A stretch of DNA of 25,919 nucleotides from a virus. This document shows, one piece after another, positions 1-7,915 of the stretch. Below the pieces are notes generated by a model, which was not told where the DNA came from, searched no databases, and saw only the letters and a list, made by a program, of their open reading frames with translations. Position 1 is the stretch's first letter. The number at the start of each line of letters is the position of its first letter. Where the stretch lies: IMG/VR virus record IMGVR_UViG_3300030104_000293, positions 1-25,919 of that record, one strand, 5' to 3'. The translations under genes and the position numbers were made by a program.

Positions 1-483
1 ATCTTTGCTAAACTTAGATACTTGATTGTTGGTTGTGATTGTAAATGGGTAGTAGTAGACCACCTACACATGCTTGTCAGTGCCTTGGGTGAAGGAGATG
101 AGCGAAGAGCCATTGATAATATTATGACTAGGCTTAGAAGTTTGGTTGAAGAAACCAATGCCGGTTTAATTTTAGTCTCACACCTAAGAAGAGTTGATGG
201 TAACAAGGGACATGAGAATGGTATTGAAGTTTCACTATCACATTTGCGAGGCTCAAATAGCATTGGACAACTTAGTGATTGTGTGATAGCCTTAGAAAGA
301 AATCAACAGTCAGACGACCCTGATGAAGCTAGGACAACTCGATTAAGAATATTAAAATCAAGATACACCGGTGATGTTGGGGTAGCTACTCACTTACTGT
401 ACGACAAAGAAACAGGGAGACTATCTGAGGGCTTCGACACAGAACTTGATGTTGAAGATAATCAAGCCTCGATAGAATTTTAA
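1..483 (+). CDS. T7 gp4-like replicative DNA helicase, C-terminal part (5' end outside window)
   Basis: The reading frame is open to the left edge, so only the last 160 residues are seen; an internal TTG at 22 is not a real start. The segment is the RecA-fold core of a DnaB-family hexameric helicase. A Walker B strand ends in VVVDH, followed by a helix with GEGDERRAIDNIMTRL. A motif H3-like strand has LILVSHLRR, and a motif H4-like block has LRGSNSIGQLSDCVIALERN. An RILKSRYTGDVG strand and an acidic tail ending in Phe complete it. Order and wording closely follow T7 gp4, where the acidic C-terminal tail ending in Phe contacts the polymerase. The primase half, if present, lies outside the window. 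The stop overlaps the start of the polymerase gene by one base (TAATG), implying translational coupling. It should unwind DNA at the phage fork in the cytoplasm. Confidence 0.92.
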   Translation: MFAKLRYLIVGCDCKWVVVDHLHMLVSALGEGDERRAIDNIMTRLRSLVEETNAGLILVSHLRRVDGNKGHENGIEVSLSHLRGSNSIGQLSDCVIALERNQQSDDPDEARTTRLRILKSRYTGDVGVATHLLYDKETGRLSEGFDTELDVEDNQASIEF

Positions 484-2264
484 TGGAATTAGTATTTGAT
501 ATAGAAACAAACGGTTTACTTTGGGAATCTTCTTTTAAGAATGAAGAAGGGGAAGTAGAAACCCTACCACCTGCATCTGTAATCTGGTGCATTGTTGCTA
601 TTGATAATCAAGATAATGTTTATACTTTTAAACCTTCTCAAATTGACGAGGGCATTGAGTTTTTAAAATCTGCTGATGTATTGGTTGGGCATAACATCAT
701 AGGTTTTGATATTCCTGCTATAGCTAGAATCAAACATGTTGATTTATCTGAACATGTTAGAATCATTGATACTTTGACCCTATCAAGATTGCTACACCCT
801 ACTCGTGAGGGTGGGCATAGCCTAGAAAAGTGGGGGTGGAAACTCAACTGCCCTAAGTCAACTGCTCCTATGTTTGATGAATACAGTGACTCAATGTTAG
901 ATTATTGTGTCCAAGATGTGAGGTTAAACAAGAAAGTTTTAGAGAAACTTAGGCAAGATGGGGTGGGTTTTGCTAAAGAATCAGTAGAAATAGAGCATGA
1001 AATAACAAAAATACTAACACAACAAGAACTAAATGGTTTTCTTTTTAATGAAAGACAAGCCATGGAATTATTAAGTTCTTTGAATCAGAGAAAGAAAGAA
1101 GTAGAAGATGAAGTACATGATACCTTTAAACCTAAGTGGGTTCCTGTTAAAGAGGTTACACCTAAGTTAAAAAAAGATGGTACTTTATCTAAGTCAGGAC
1201 TAACTACTATAGAATATGAAGAACGAGTAGCTGATAATGATATTACTCCTTTCACTAGAAAAGAACTTAAAGAATTTAACTTAGGGTCTCGTCAACAGAT
1301 AGGACAATATCTAATAGACTTTGGTTGGAAGCCAAAAAGATTTACTCCAACCGGACAACCTATTGTAGATGAGGGAACATTAAGTAAAATATCACATATA
1401 AAAGAAGCTCAATTAATAGCTGAATATCTATTAATACAAAAAAGAGTAGGACAAATTGAATCTTGGTTGGATAGTTTGAAACCTGATAATCGTGTACATG
1501 GAGCAGTAATATCTACAGGTGCCATTACAGGTAGAATGACACACAGAAATCCAAACATGGCTCAAGTCCCTGCTGTTTATAGTCCTTATGGTAAGGAATG
1601 TAGAGCTTGTTGGATAGTGGCTGAAGGTTATAAGCTAGTGGGTGTTGATGCTTCAGGATTAGAATTAAGAATGTTAGCCCACTATATGTCAGATAAGGAG
1701 TACATAAATGAAATTATCAACGGAGACATTCACACAACTAATAGAGAGTTTGCTGGTCTTAAATCAAGAGATGAGGCTAAGACTTTCATCTATGCACTTA
1801 TATACGGTGCCGGAGATGAAAAAATTGGAAGCATCATTGAAGGAGATAGAAGAGATGGTAAACGGCTGCGAGAACAGTTTCTTAATAGTCTACCAACACT
1901 TAAGTCTCTTAAGACGAGAGTTGACCGAGCAGCTAGCAAAGGCTTCCTCAAAGGATTAGACGGAAGAAAAATATTTTTAAGACATAAACATGCCGCTTTA
2001 AATACTTTATTACAAGGAGGAGGAGCCATAGTAATGAAAAAAGCTTTGGTACTTTTAAATGATAAACTTAAAACTTGTAATATTGATTTTAAATTTGTGG
2101 CAAATATTCACGATGAATGGCAGATAGAAGTTAAAGATTCTCAAGCCAATCAAGCAGGACAATTAGCAGTACAAAGTATTCAAGATGCCGGAGAGTATTT
2201 TAACATGCGTTGTCCTCTTGATGGTGAATTCAAAGTAGGAGACAATTGGAGTGAAACCCACTAA
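483..2264 (+). CDS. Family A DNA polymerase with 3'-5' exonuclease domain (T7 gp5-like)
   Basis: This 593-aa protein is the phage replicative polymerase. Residues 1-160 form a DEDDy proofreading exonuclease: Exo I D6/E8 in FDIETNGLL, Exo II D76 in GHNIIGFDIPAI, Exo III Y141 and D145 in YCVQDV. Residues 165-593 are the polymerase. Motif A has D389 in GVDASGLELR, motif B runs R429, K433, Y437, Y441 in a YGAGDEKIG context, and motif C is HDE at 543-545. Length is somewhat below T7 gp5 (704 aa), with shorter insertions in the exonuclease and thumb regions. All catalytic residues are present, so both activities are expected. Y437 occupies the E. coli Pol I 762 position and is Tyr, as in T7. It lies between helicase and nuclease, the T7 gp4-gp5-gp6 order, and should be the leading and lagging strand replicase. 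No strong ribosome site precedes the start; coupling to the helicase stop is likely. Confidence 0.97.
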   Translation: MELVFDIETNGLLWESSFKNEEGEVETLPPASVIWCIVAIDNQDNVYTFKPSQIDEGIEFLKSADVLVGHNIIGFDIPAIARIKHVDLSEHVRIIDTLTLSRLLHPTREGGHSLEKWGWKLNCPKSTAPMFDEYSDSMLDYCVQDVRLNKKVLEKLRQDGVGFAKESVEIEHEITKILTQQELNGFLFNERQAMELLSSLNQRKKEVEDEVHDTFKPKWVPVKEVTPKLKKDGTLSKSGLTTIEYEERVADNDITPFTRKELKEFNLGSRQQIGQYLIDFGWKPKRFTPTGQPIVDEGTLSKISHIKEAQLIAEYLLIQKRVGQIESWLDSLKPDNRVHGAVISTGAITGRMTHRNPNMAQVPAVYSPYGKECRACWIVAEGYKLVGVDASGLELRMLAHYMSDKEYINEIINGDIHTTNREFAGLKSRDEAKTFIYALIYGAGDEKIGSIIEGDRRDGKRLREQFLNSLPTLKSLKTRVDRAASKGFLKGLDGRKIFLRHKHAALNTLLQGGGAIVMKKALVLLNDKLKTCNIDFKFVANIHDEWQIEVKDSQANQAGQLAVQSIQDAGEYFNMRCPLDGEFKVGDNWSETH

Positions 2265-2673
2265 AAAAGACCGAAAGAAATTTGATATAGATTTAGAGTT
2301 CGGTAGTATCAGAGAAGACAAAGTAGCAGAGATGCTATGTAATAAACGAATAGAAGTCAAATCTGAAAGAGGTATGTGGATGGATACTGGAAACATAGCT
2401 ATTGAATATGAAAGCTATGGTAAACCTTCTGGTATTGAAGCAACTGAATCAGACTATTGGTTTCATCATCTTTGTGTCGGCGATAAAGAATACTGCACCT
2501 TAGTATTTCATACTGAAGTTTTAAGAACTATAGTTAAAGAACTAGATAGTTTTAAAACCGTAGCCGGAGGAGACCACAATGCTAGTAGAATGTGGTTAGT
2601 TAATTTACAAAAGCTATTTTCATCTGATGTTATCAAAGCTTTTAAGGAAATAGAAGATGAGCAAAAGAAATAA
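2251..2673 (+). CDS. Putative PD-(D/E)XK-type nuclease, small
   Basis: A 140-aa protein with a GTG start overlapping the polymerase stop by 14 bases; an AGGAG about ten bases upstream supports this start. The core reads LEFGSIREDKVAEML (about 15-29), then IEVKSE with E35 and K37, then DTGNIAIEYESYGKPSGI (about 46-62) and a T/S-x-x-x-D-Y-W strand near 65-70. An acidic helix, E-x-K strand and following strand with a conserved Glu match the PD-(D/E)XK nuclease fold; similar EVK...TGNIAIEY...GKPSGI proteins are widespread in phages without a proven role. It probably cuts or resolves DNA during replication, recombination or host-genome degradation. The position next to the polymerase and a second nuclease supports a DNA-processing role; the specific substrate is unknown. 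Confidence 0.65.
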   Translation: MKPTKKDRKKFDIDLEFGSIREDKVAEMLCNKRIEVKSERGMWMDTGNIAIEYESYGKPSGIEATESDYWFHHLCVGDKEYCTLVFHTEVLRTIVKELDSFKTVAGGDHNASRMWLVNLQKLFSSDVIKAFKEIEDEQKK

Positions 2674-3535
2674 AAATTTAGATACCTTAGTAGAAGATAT
2701 CTACAGCACTATCGGAGTTCTTTCTGCCGGTGAAAAAATTAAAATACCTAAGAAATTAATAGAAGAATTAGGTGTTGATATTGCTAGTTGTGTGCAGGAG
2801 TGGGCTACTCCATTAAAAAGAAACAAAGCAACTACTCAAACCCTAAGAATGTCTAACATCGGTAAGCCTGAAAGGCAGCTGTGGTACGACATGCACGAAG
2901 AGAAAGATAAAGATTCTGAGTTACAACCTTCTACCTTTATTAAATTTTTATATGGACATATCTTAGAAGTGTTACTAATATTTTTCATTAAACTTGCAGG
3001 ACATAGAGTTACAGCTGAGCAAAAAGCCGTATCTGTTAAAGGTATTAAGGGACACATGGATTGTAAAATTGATGGTGAAGTAGTAGATATTAAGACCGCT
3101 TCTGGTTATTCTTTTAGAAAGTTTAGAGAAGGTACATTAGCAGAGCAAGATACCTTTGGATATATGGCTCAGCTCGCAGGATATGAAGAAGCAGAGAAGA
3201 CATCTCAAGGTGGATTTTTAGCATTCAATAAAGAGACAGGAGAATTAGCCCTGTTTCGTCCTCAAGACCTTGACAAACCTAATATAAAGTCTAAAATAGA
3301 TAGAGTAAAAAAAATTATCAAGTCGGATTCTCCACCTGATTATTGCTTTACTGCAGTACCGGAAGGTCAGTCTGGTAACATGAAGTTACCTAAAGAGTGT
3401 ACTTTCTGCCCATATAAATTTACATGTCGAGCCTCTTCCAATGATGGAAAGGGTCTTCGTGTATTTAAGTATGCTAAAGGACCAGTATATTTTACTAATA
3501 TAGTTAAGGAACCTAACGTAGAGGAAGTATTATGA
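2657..3535 (+). CDS. PD-(D/E)XK exonuclease, RecB/Cas4-like, in the T7 gp6 position
   Basis: A 292-aa protein starting inside the end of the preceding nuclease (17-base overlap). The nuclease core shows G100-H101 and E104 in YGHILE, then GHMD with D135, then VVDIK with D144 and K146, and a QLAGY helix motif (Q172, Y176). Together these form the RecB/AddB/Cas4 signature. Cysteines C248, C251 and C257 (ECTFCPYKFTC) lie near the C-terminus; in Cas4 and AddB such cysteines hold an iron-sulfur cluster, with a fourth earlier Cys. C230 or C45 could supply the fourth here. In marine T7-like phages a protein of this type sits where T7 has gp6, so the likely role is a 5'-3' exonuclease removing RNA primers, feeding recombination or degrading host DNA. 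Function is inferred from motifs and position. Confidence 0.78.
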   Translation: MSKRNKNLDTLVEDIYSTIGVLSAGEKIKIPKKLIEELGVDIASCVQEWATPLKRNKATTQTLRMSNIGKPERQLWYDMHEEKDKDSELQPSTFIKFLYGHILEVLLIFFIKLAGHRVTAEQKAVSVKGIKGHMDCKIDGEVVDIKTASGYSFRKFREGTLAEQDTFGYMAQLAGYEEAEKTSQGGFLAFNKETGELALFRPQDLDKPNIKSKIDRVKKIIKSDSPPDYCFTAVPEGQSGNMKLPKECTFCPYKFTCRASSNDGKGLRVFKYAKGPVYFTNIVKEPNVEEVL

Positions 3536-3789
3536 ATGGAAAGAAAGCAAAAAGATTAAGAAGAAAAAGTGAAGAACTATTAATTCAATGGTTGCAATCA
3601 ATGGTTCCAGAAGGAGAAGACGCTACTAGGATTAGTTTAAAGAACTTGAAAGAATTTTTACCAGAGCAAACTCACATCTATGCTAACAATAGATTCATGT
3701 TGAGTGCTTACTCATTGCGTTGGTTTTATAAACAAGTAAAGAAAAACCCAGACATAACATTAGAAGAATTAGGAATCCCAAATGTATAG
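3532..3789 (+). CDS. Conserved small phage protein of unknown function
   Basis: An 85-aa basic protein whose start overlaps the exonuclease stop by four bases (ATGA). The N-terminus is strongly positive (GKKAKRLRRKSEELL), followed by a predicted helix, then HIYANNRFMLSAYSLRWFYK near residues 47-66 and a short acidic tail. I recall similar small proteins with a Y-x-N-x-R...S-x-R-W-F-x-K core in cyanophages and other marine phages, none with a defined role. There is no signal peptide and no membrane segment. The basic N-terminus and location among replication genes would allow nucleic-acid binding, but this is only a guess. Confidence 0.7.
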   Translation: MNGKKAKRLRRKSEELLIQWLQSMVPEGEDATRISLKNLKEFLPEQTHIYANNRFMLSAYSLRWFYKQVKKNPDITLEELGIPNV

Positions 3790-4072
3790 ATTTAATGAAG
3801 ATGATTTAATAGCAGAACTAAAAGATTATATTGATGATACTTATAAACAACACTATGCTATAAATAAATATCAAGCTACAGATATTATTATAGACGCAGG
3901 ACACGGAGTAGGTTTTAGTATTGGTAATATAATTAAATATGCTAAAAGGTACGGTAATAAAAATGGTTATAATAGAAAAGACATTATGAAGATATTACAT
4001 TATGCAATTATATTATTATATATTCACGACGGTACAGACCCTTATTTAAAAAAGGATAATGATGGTAGATAA
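3782..4072 (+). CDS. DUF3310 (SaV-like)-type putative nucleotide kinase
   Basis: A 96-aa protein overlapping its upstream neighbour by eight bases. It has an early HY pair (24-25) and then GFSIGNIIKYAKRYGNKNG (44-62), followed by DIMKILHYAIILL. The G-N-x-I-K-Y-x-x-R-x-G-x-K core followed by an aliphatic helix is the pattern of the DUF3310 family. T7 gp1.7, reported to be a nucleotide kinase, belongs to that family. Placed directly before the ribonucleotide reductase large subunit, it would plausibly help convert deoxynucleoside monophosphates for phage DNA synthesis. The family match is from a short motif, so function is tentative; a structural role in nucleotide metabolism without kinase activity is also possible. 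Confidence 0.55.
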   Translation: MYRFNEDDLIAELKDYIDDTYKQHYAINKYQATDIIIDAGHGVGFSIGNIIKYAKRYGNKNGYNRKDIMKILHYAIILLYIHDGTDPYLKKDNDGR

Positions 4073-5951
4073 AATAGGAACAAAAGAATACTTAGGTATA
4101 AAGATAGATTACGACAACGAAAAAATTTTAGATAAATTTAGTTTAGATACTTTAAAAGATAGATATTTCACAGGAGAAGAAACACATGCACAAGAAGCAT
4201 TCGCAAGAGCCTCCGTCTTCGGAGCCACCTTCAAAGGTGTCACAGATTTTGAACTCGCTCAAAGACTTTATAACTACAGTTCCCGCTGTTGGTTTATGTT
4301 TAGCACCCCTATACTTAGTAACGGGGGAACCAAGCGTGGGCTTCCTATTAGCTGCTTCCTTAATTATGTACCTGACAGCAGGACTGGTCTTTCATCTCAT
4401 TATGATGAGAACATTTGGTTGGCAAGCTCGGGTGGAGGTATCGGTGGATACTGGGGAGACATTCGTAGTAATGGTATATCTACTGCTCACGGTAGTAAGT
4501 CTACTGGTTCAATCCCCTTTATGCATGTTGTAGACTCACAGATGTTAGCCTTCAATCAAGGCGTAACAAGACGAGGAAGCTACGCCGCATACATGGATGT
4601 TTGGCACCCTGAGATTGAAGAGTTTATAAATATGAGGAAAGAATCCGGTGGAGATATAAATAGAAAATGTTTAAACCTACACAATGGAGTTAATATTAAT
4701 AATGAATTTCTTAAAGCAGTAGAAGAAGACGCTGATTGGAGATTGATAGACCCTAAAACAAATGAGCCAACTAAAATTATTAATGCCAGAGAACTATGGT
4801 GGCAAATAATAAATGCTCGTGCTGAAACAGGAGAGCCTTACATTGTCAATATAGATAAGTGTAATGAAGCTTTACCACAAAAACAAAAAGACTTAGGCTT
4901 AGAAATCAAACAAAGTAATCTATGTTCTGAAATAACTTTACCAACAGATGAAGAAAGAACAGCTGTTTGTTGTTTGTCTTCAGTTAATTTAGAACACTTT
5001 GATGAATGGTCAAAAGATTCTTTTTTTATTGCAGATTTAATAACAATGTTAGATAATGTATTACAACACTTTATTGATAATGCTATTGATACAGAAAAAC
5101 TAGGAGAATATAATGCAAATTTTAAAAGGTTTAAAAAATACATACGAAAAGGTAAAAGAGGTTTTACTAAAGCTGCTTACTCAGCTTACAGAGAAAGGTC
5201 GATTGGCTTGGGAGCGATGGGGTTTCACGCCTACCTTCAATCCAAACAAATTCCTTTTGAAAGTATCTATGCATCTGGATTTAATTATAAAGCGTTTAAA
5301 CACATCAAGACAAAATCTTTGGAATCTTCTCAAAGACTTGCTGATTCGAGGGGGGAAGCTCCTGATATTTCTGGTAGTGGGTTTAGGTTTGCTCACCTTC
5401 TTGCTGTTGCTCCTAATGCTTCTTCTAGTATTATTTGTGGCGGAACATCTCCTTCGATTGAGCCGTACCGTGCTAATGTTTATACACACAAGACTTTATC
5501 CGGAAGCTACCAAGTAAAGAATAAATATCTTGAAAAACTTTTTAAGGCTAAAGGAATTAAAGGTAAAAAATTAACTGAGTTATGGAAAGATATAGCCGGA
5601 CAAGATGGTTCTGTTCAGCATTTAAAAGTATTAACTGAAGAAGAAAAAGAAATATTTAAAACAGCAAATGAAATAAATCAAATCTGGGTTGTAGAACATG
5701 CACATCAAAGACAAGATTTTATTTGTCAATCTCAGTCAGTAAATTTATTTTTTGTTTTGCCTAAAGCTACTGAACCTCAAGCAGTACATGATGAATACAT
5801 GCAGTATGTAAATGATGTACATTGGTATGGAGCTAGTAAGTTAAAATCTTTATATTACTTTAGGTCAAACGCAGCTAGGAATGCTGAGAATGTAAATGTT
5901 AAAATACCTAGGATAAAACTAGATGAAGGTTGTATAGCTTGTGAGGGATAA
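4059..5951 (+). CDS. nrdA: Class I ribonucleoside-diphosphate reductase, alpha subunit
   Basis: A 630-aa large subunit that reduces ribonucleoside diphosphates to deoxyribonucleotides. Catalytic residues are all visible: C99 in GLPISCF and C304 in AVCCLSSVNL (the redox pair), N287-C289-E291 in SNLCSEITLP (radical and acid/base residues), Y599-Y600 in LYYFRS (radical transfer path) and a C-terminal C625-x-x-C628 shuttle motif. The N-terminus begins almost directly with the alpha-barrel entry segment (LKDRYFTGEETHAQEAFAR), so the regulatory ATP-cone of E. coli NrdA (761 aa) is absent. Loss of the cone removes dATP shut-off in known enzymes. Start at 4059 overlaps the previous gene by 14 bases; Met2 at 4062 is an equally possible start. 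The matching beta subunit is encoded at 6324, separated by two small genes. Confidence 0.97.
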   Translation: MMVDKIGTKEYLGIKIDYDNEKILDKFSLDTLKDRYFTGEETHAQEAFARASVFGATFKGVTDFELAQRLYNYSSRCWFMFSTPILSNGGTKRGLPISCFLNYVPDSRTGLSSHYDENIWLASSGGGIGGYWGDIRSNGISTAHGSKSTGSIPFMHVVDSQMLAFNQGVTRRGSYAAYMDVWHPEIEEFINMRKESGGDINRKCLNLHNGVNINNEFLKAVEEDADWRLIDPKTNEPTKIINARELWWQIINARAETGEPYIVNIDKCNEALPQKQKDLGLEIKQSNLCSEITLPTDEERTAVCCLSSVNLEHFDEWSKDSFFIADLITMLDNVLQHFIDNAIDTEKLGEYNANFKRFKKYIRKGKRGFTKAAYSAYRERSIGLGAMGFHAYLQSKQIPFESIYASGFNYKAFKHIKTKSLESSQRLADSRGEAPDISGSGFRFAHLLAVAPNASSSIICGGTSPSIEPYRANVYTHKTLSGSYQVKNKYLEKLFKAKGIKGKKLTELWKDIAGQDGSVQHLKVLTEEEKEIFKTANEINQIWVVEHAHQRQDFICQSQSVNLFFVLPKATEPQAVHDEYMQYVNDVHWYGASKLKSLYYFRSNAARNAENVNVKIPRIKLDEGCIACEG

Positions 5952-6106
5952 TGCCTAAGAAATCAAAGCTACAGTTTACAACAGGACATCAACCAGTAAC
6001 AGGAGCAAGAGGTAAGAAGACTTCTATTGGGAGAAACAATGTAGGTTTTTCTCGGATGAATAAAAACAAGAAGAGGTCTTGGAAAAAATATAGAGGACAA
6101 GGATAA
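5951..6106 (+). CDS. Small basic conserved phage protein (51 aa)
   Basis: A 51-residue open frame whose ATG shares one base with the nrdA stop (TAATG), with GAGGGA just upstream as a ribosome site. It starts MPKKSKLQFTTGHQP, continues GARGKKTSIGRNN and ends NKNKKRSWKKYRGQG. It is very rich in Lys, Arg, Gly and Ser and nearly free of acidic residues. I recall similar tiny proteins with a K-K-R-S-x-K-x-Y-R-G-Q-G ending in marine phages, usually in replication or nucleotide regions. The composition would suit DNA, RNA or ribosome binding; there is no evidence for a specific job. Tight packing and codon-perfect junctions argue that it is real. Confidence 0.65.
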   Translation: MPKKSKLQFTTGHQPVTGARGKKTSIGRNNVGFSRMNKNKKRSWKKYRGQG

Positions 6107-6127
6107 AAATTAAAAGAGGAAGAGTAA

Positions 6128-6355
6128 ATGAACGGAGAATTATTTAAAGCTTTAGAAAAAAAATATGAAGCACAAAAAACGATAGCTAAGACTAATTTAA
6201 AATTATATCTTAGTGACCCAGTTGCAGTAGCTGACCATCCTGATATGGTTGAGACTATTGATAAGTTATTTAAAGAATATGCAGAAGCAGTAGAGTATAT
6301 TAAAATATTAAGAGAGTTAGATTATGAGCTTGTTGGGAACGAGAGAATACTATAA
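6128..6355 (+). CDS. Small conserved phage protein of unknown function
   Basis: A 75-aa protein preceded by a good purine-rich ribosome site (AGAGGAAG) seven to ten bases before the ATG. It is predicted to be almost entirely helical with many heptad-like Leu/Ile positions. The middle reads LYLSDPVAVADHPDMVETIDKL; a similar L-Y-L-x-x-P-V...H-P-D-hydrophobic pattern occurs in small cyanophage proteins of unknown role. It lies between the two ribonucleotide reductase subunits and its last 32 bases overlap the nrdB start, so the two are probably translated together. No catalytic motif, signal peptide or membrane segment is seen. Confidence 0.65.
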   Translation: MNGELFKALEKKYEAQKTIAKTNLKLYLSDPVAVADHPDMVETIDKLFKEYAEAVEYIKILRELDYELVGNERIL

Positions 6356-7334
6356 ACCATTTGATGATGCTTGGATGTTTGACTACTATGTCTTACAAAA
6401 CCAAATGCATTGGATGCCAGAATCTGTGCCTTTACACACAGATGTTAAAGATTGGCAAGACCTTACTGAGGTAGAAAAGAATTTACTTACACAGATATTT
6501 AGATTGTTTACTCAATCAGATGTAGATGTAGGTGCAGGTTATATTGATAGGTACATGCGTATCTTTAAGAAACCAGAAGCTAGAATGATGATGGGTTCAT
6601 TTGCTAATATGGAATCTATTCATCAACATGCTTACAGTTTATTACTTGATACTGTTGGTATGCCCGACAATGAATATAAAGCCTTTGCTGAATATGAAGA
6701 GATGTCTGACAAGCATGAATACATTAGCGATATTAAAACAACCAGACAAGATAAGAAAAGTATAGCTAAAACTTTAGCAGTCTATTCAGCTTTTACAGAA
6801 GGGCTACAATTATTTAGTAGCTTTGCAATCTTATTAAACTTCCCAAGGTTCGGTAAGATGAAAGGCATGGGACAGATAGTTACATATTCTATTCGTGACG
6901 AATCTATGCATGTAGAAGCAATGACAAAATTATTCAGACAATTTATACAAGAAAATATAGATATATGGACAGATGAATTTAAAAAAGAAATATATCAGAT
7001 ATGCCGAGAGATGGTTAAGCTTGAAGATAAATTCTTAGATTTAGTTTTTGAAATGGGTAACATTCAAGGATTAACTAAAGAAGATATGTATAAGTACAAC
7101 CGTTACATCGCAGATAGAAGACTTTTACAGTTAGGTCTTAAAACTAACTACAATCAAAAAGAGAATCCTCTTACTTGGATAGACGAAGTAATGGGAGTTG
7201 AACATCAAAACTTTTTTGAGGGTCGAGCAACTTCTTATATGAAAGCAGGGCTAAGAGGACGACAAGATAAAGTTACATTTAGTAACTTGGAGAATACAAA
7301 TGAGCCAGAAAGAAGCGAACCTAATAAGCTTTAA
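6324..7334 (+). CDS. nrdB: Class I ribonucleoside-diphosphate reductase, beta subunit
   Basis: A 336-aa small subunit that holds the diiron/tyrosyl-radical cofactor for the adjacent NrdA. The metal ligands line up with E. coli NrdB in residue and spacing: D66 (D84), E97 and H100 (E115, H118), E159 (E204), E193 and H196 (E238, H241). Y104 sits at the radical Tyr122 position (E-x-x-H-x-x-x-Y), so this is a tyrosine-radical type rather than a radical-Tyr-lacking subclass. The start at 6324 gives the usual short N-terminus (LLGTREYYKPF) and overlaps the upstream gene by 32 bases in another frame. The C-terminal tail, which in the family binds the alpha subunit, is acidic and Asn/Glu-rich and overlaps the next gene. 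Confidence 0.97.
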   Translation: MSLLGTREYYKPFDDAWMFDYYVLQNQMHWMPESVPLHTDVKDWQDLTEVEKNLLTQIFRLFTQSDVDVGAGYIDRYMRIFKKPEARMMMGSFANMESIHQHAYSLLLDTVGMPDNEYKAFAEYEEMSDKHEYISDIKTTRQDKKSIAKTLAVYSAFTEGLQLFSSFAILLNFPRFGKMKGMGQIVTYSIRDESMHVEAMTKLFRQFIQENIDIWTDEFKKEIYQICREMVKLEDKFLDLVFEMGNIQGLTKEDMYKYNRYIADRRLLQLGLKTNYNQKENPLTWIDEVMGVEHQNFFEGRATSYMKAGLRGRQDKVTFSNLENTNEPERSEPNKL

Positions 7335-7527
7335 AGTATTACTGACCAGAGAAAACAAAATAGTGACAGAACTTAGTATGCTTCCAGAGAATGAAGTTGA
7401 TAATGTGTTTTCGATTTGTGAAAAAGAAATAATTAAAAATATTATTAGAAACGCAAAGACTAAGTTAGACCCTCTACATAAGTTTTTAGAAAGAGAAGTT
7501 AATGCTTTAGTAACAAATGAAGTTTGA
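7300..7527 (+). CDS. Hypothetical small protein
   Basis: A 75-aa protein starting inside the 3' end of nrdB (35-base overlap; GGAGAA lies upstream of the ATG). It is predicted to be an N-terminal beta strand pair (LISFKVLLTRENKIVTEL) followed by helices with charged residues (ENEVDNVFSICEKEIIKNI). I do not recognise the family. There is no signal peptide or membrane segment. Its position at the end of the nucleotide-metabolism genes and overlap with the next gene suggest it belongs to the same transcript. An accessory factor to the reductase is possible but unsupported. Confidence 0.55.
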   Translation: MSQKEANLISFKVLLTRENKIVTELSMLPENEVDNVFSICEKEIIKNIIRNAKTKLDPLHKFLEREVNALVTNEV

Positions 7528-7807
7528 TTTAGAAGAATTAAAAAATTCCAAAAGAATATTTAAGTCGGCTACTCCGAAAGGAGATATGTCTTGGTATGTT
7601 AAATGGATATCAAGTTTTATAATTGTAACTGCTATGTCTTTACGAGGCGTGGAAGGTATGCAATTATATGATTTAAGTTTATCTATTATAGGAGTATCAG
7701 GTTGGTTGTTCGTAGGATTACTTTGGAAAGATAGGGCATTAATAATATTAAATGCAGTTGGTCTAGCTTTTTTAATAAAGAATCTTATTACTGCAATATT
7801 TTCTTAA
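7517..7807 (+). CDS. Small membrane protein, three predicted helices
   Basis: A 96-aa protein overlapping the previous stop by 11 bases. After a charged N-terminus of about 25 residues it has three hydrophobic segments: about 27-43 (ISSFIIVTAMSL), 54-69 (LSIIGVSGWLFVGLLW) and 74-93 (ALIILNAVGLAFLIKNLITA). A W-K-D-R-A-x-I-I-x-N segment links the second and third. I recall similar short proteins with a W..DRA..I.N core in marine viruses and alphaproteobacteria, without known function. It is the last gene of the rightward arm, just before the convergent junction, and would sit in the inner membrane. A holin-like or exclusion role is conceivable but not supported by any specific motif. Confidence 0.6.
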   Translation: MKFDLEELKNSKRIFKSATPKGDMSWYVKWISSFIIVTAMSLRGVEGMQLYDLSLSIIGVSGWLFVGLLWKDRALIILNAVGLAFLIKNLITAIFS

Positions 7808-7915
7808 TTTTTTAAAAATCGACCGCACACAATCTCTTGTAAGACATTCTTTTAATGTTAGTAATGATATCCTTTGGATTTTTAATAAAAGTTCTTAGAG
7901 AGCCTCTGAGTAGCT

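Noticed and set aside
22-483. TTG start for the helicase segment at 22
   Set aside because: The frame is open to the left edge and residues before it also match the T7 gp4 family, so this is a truncated gene and not a short one.
4186-4533. 115-aa frame with hydrophobic segments inside nrdA
   Set aside because: It is an out-of-frame shadow of conserved nrdA coding sequence without a ribosome site or family match.
5113-5517. 134-aa frame with a Leu-rich stretch overlapping nrdA
   Set aside because: It is a shadow frame of the conserved alpha-subunit core; its Leu run comes from codon pattern in the true frame.
7808-7915. Possible bidirectional terminator in the convergent junction (AGAGC/GCTCT five-pair stem at 7899-7917; AT palindrome near 7807-7819)
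   Set aside because: The stem is short with a nine-base loop, overlaps the cyclase stop codon and is followed only by a broken U tract; no convincing rho-independent terminator is visible.
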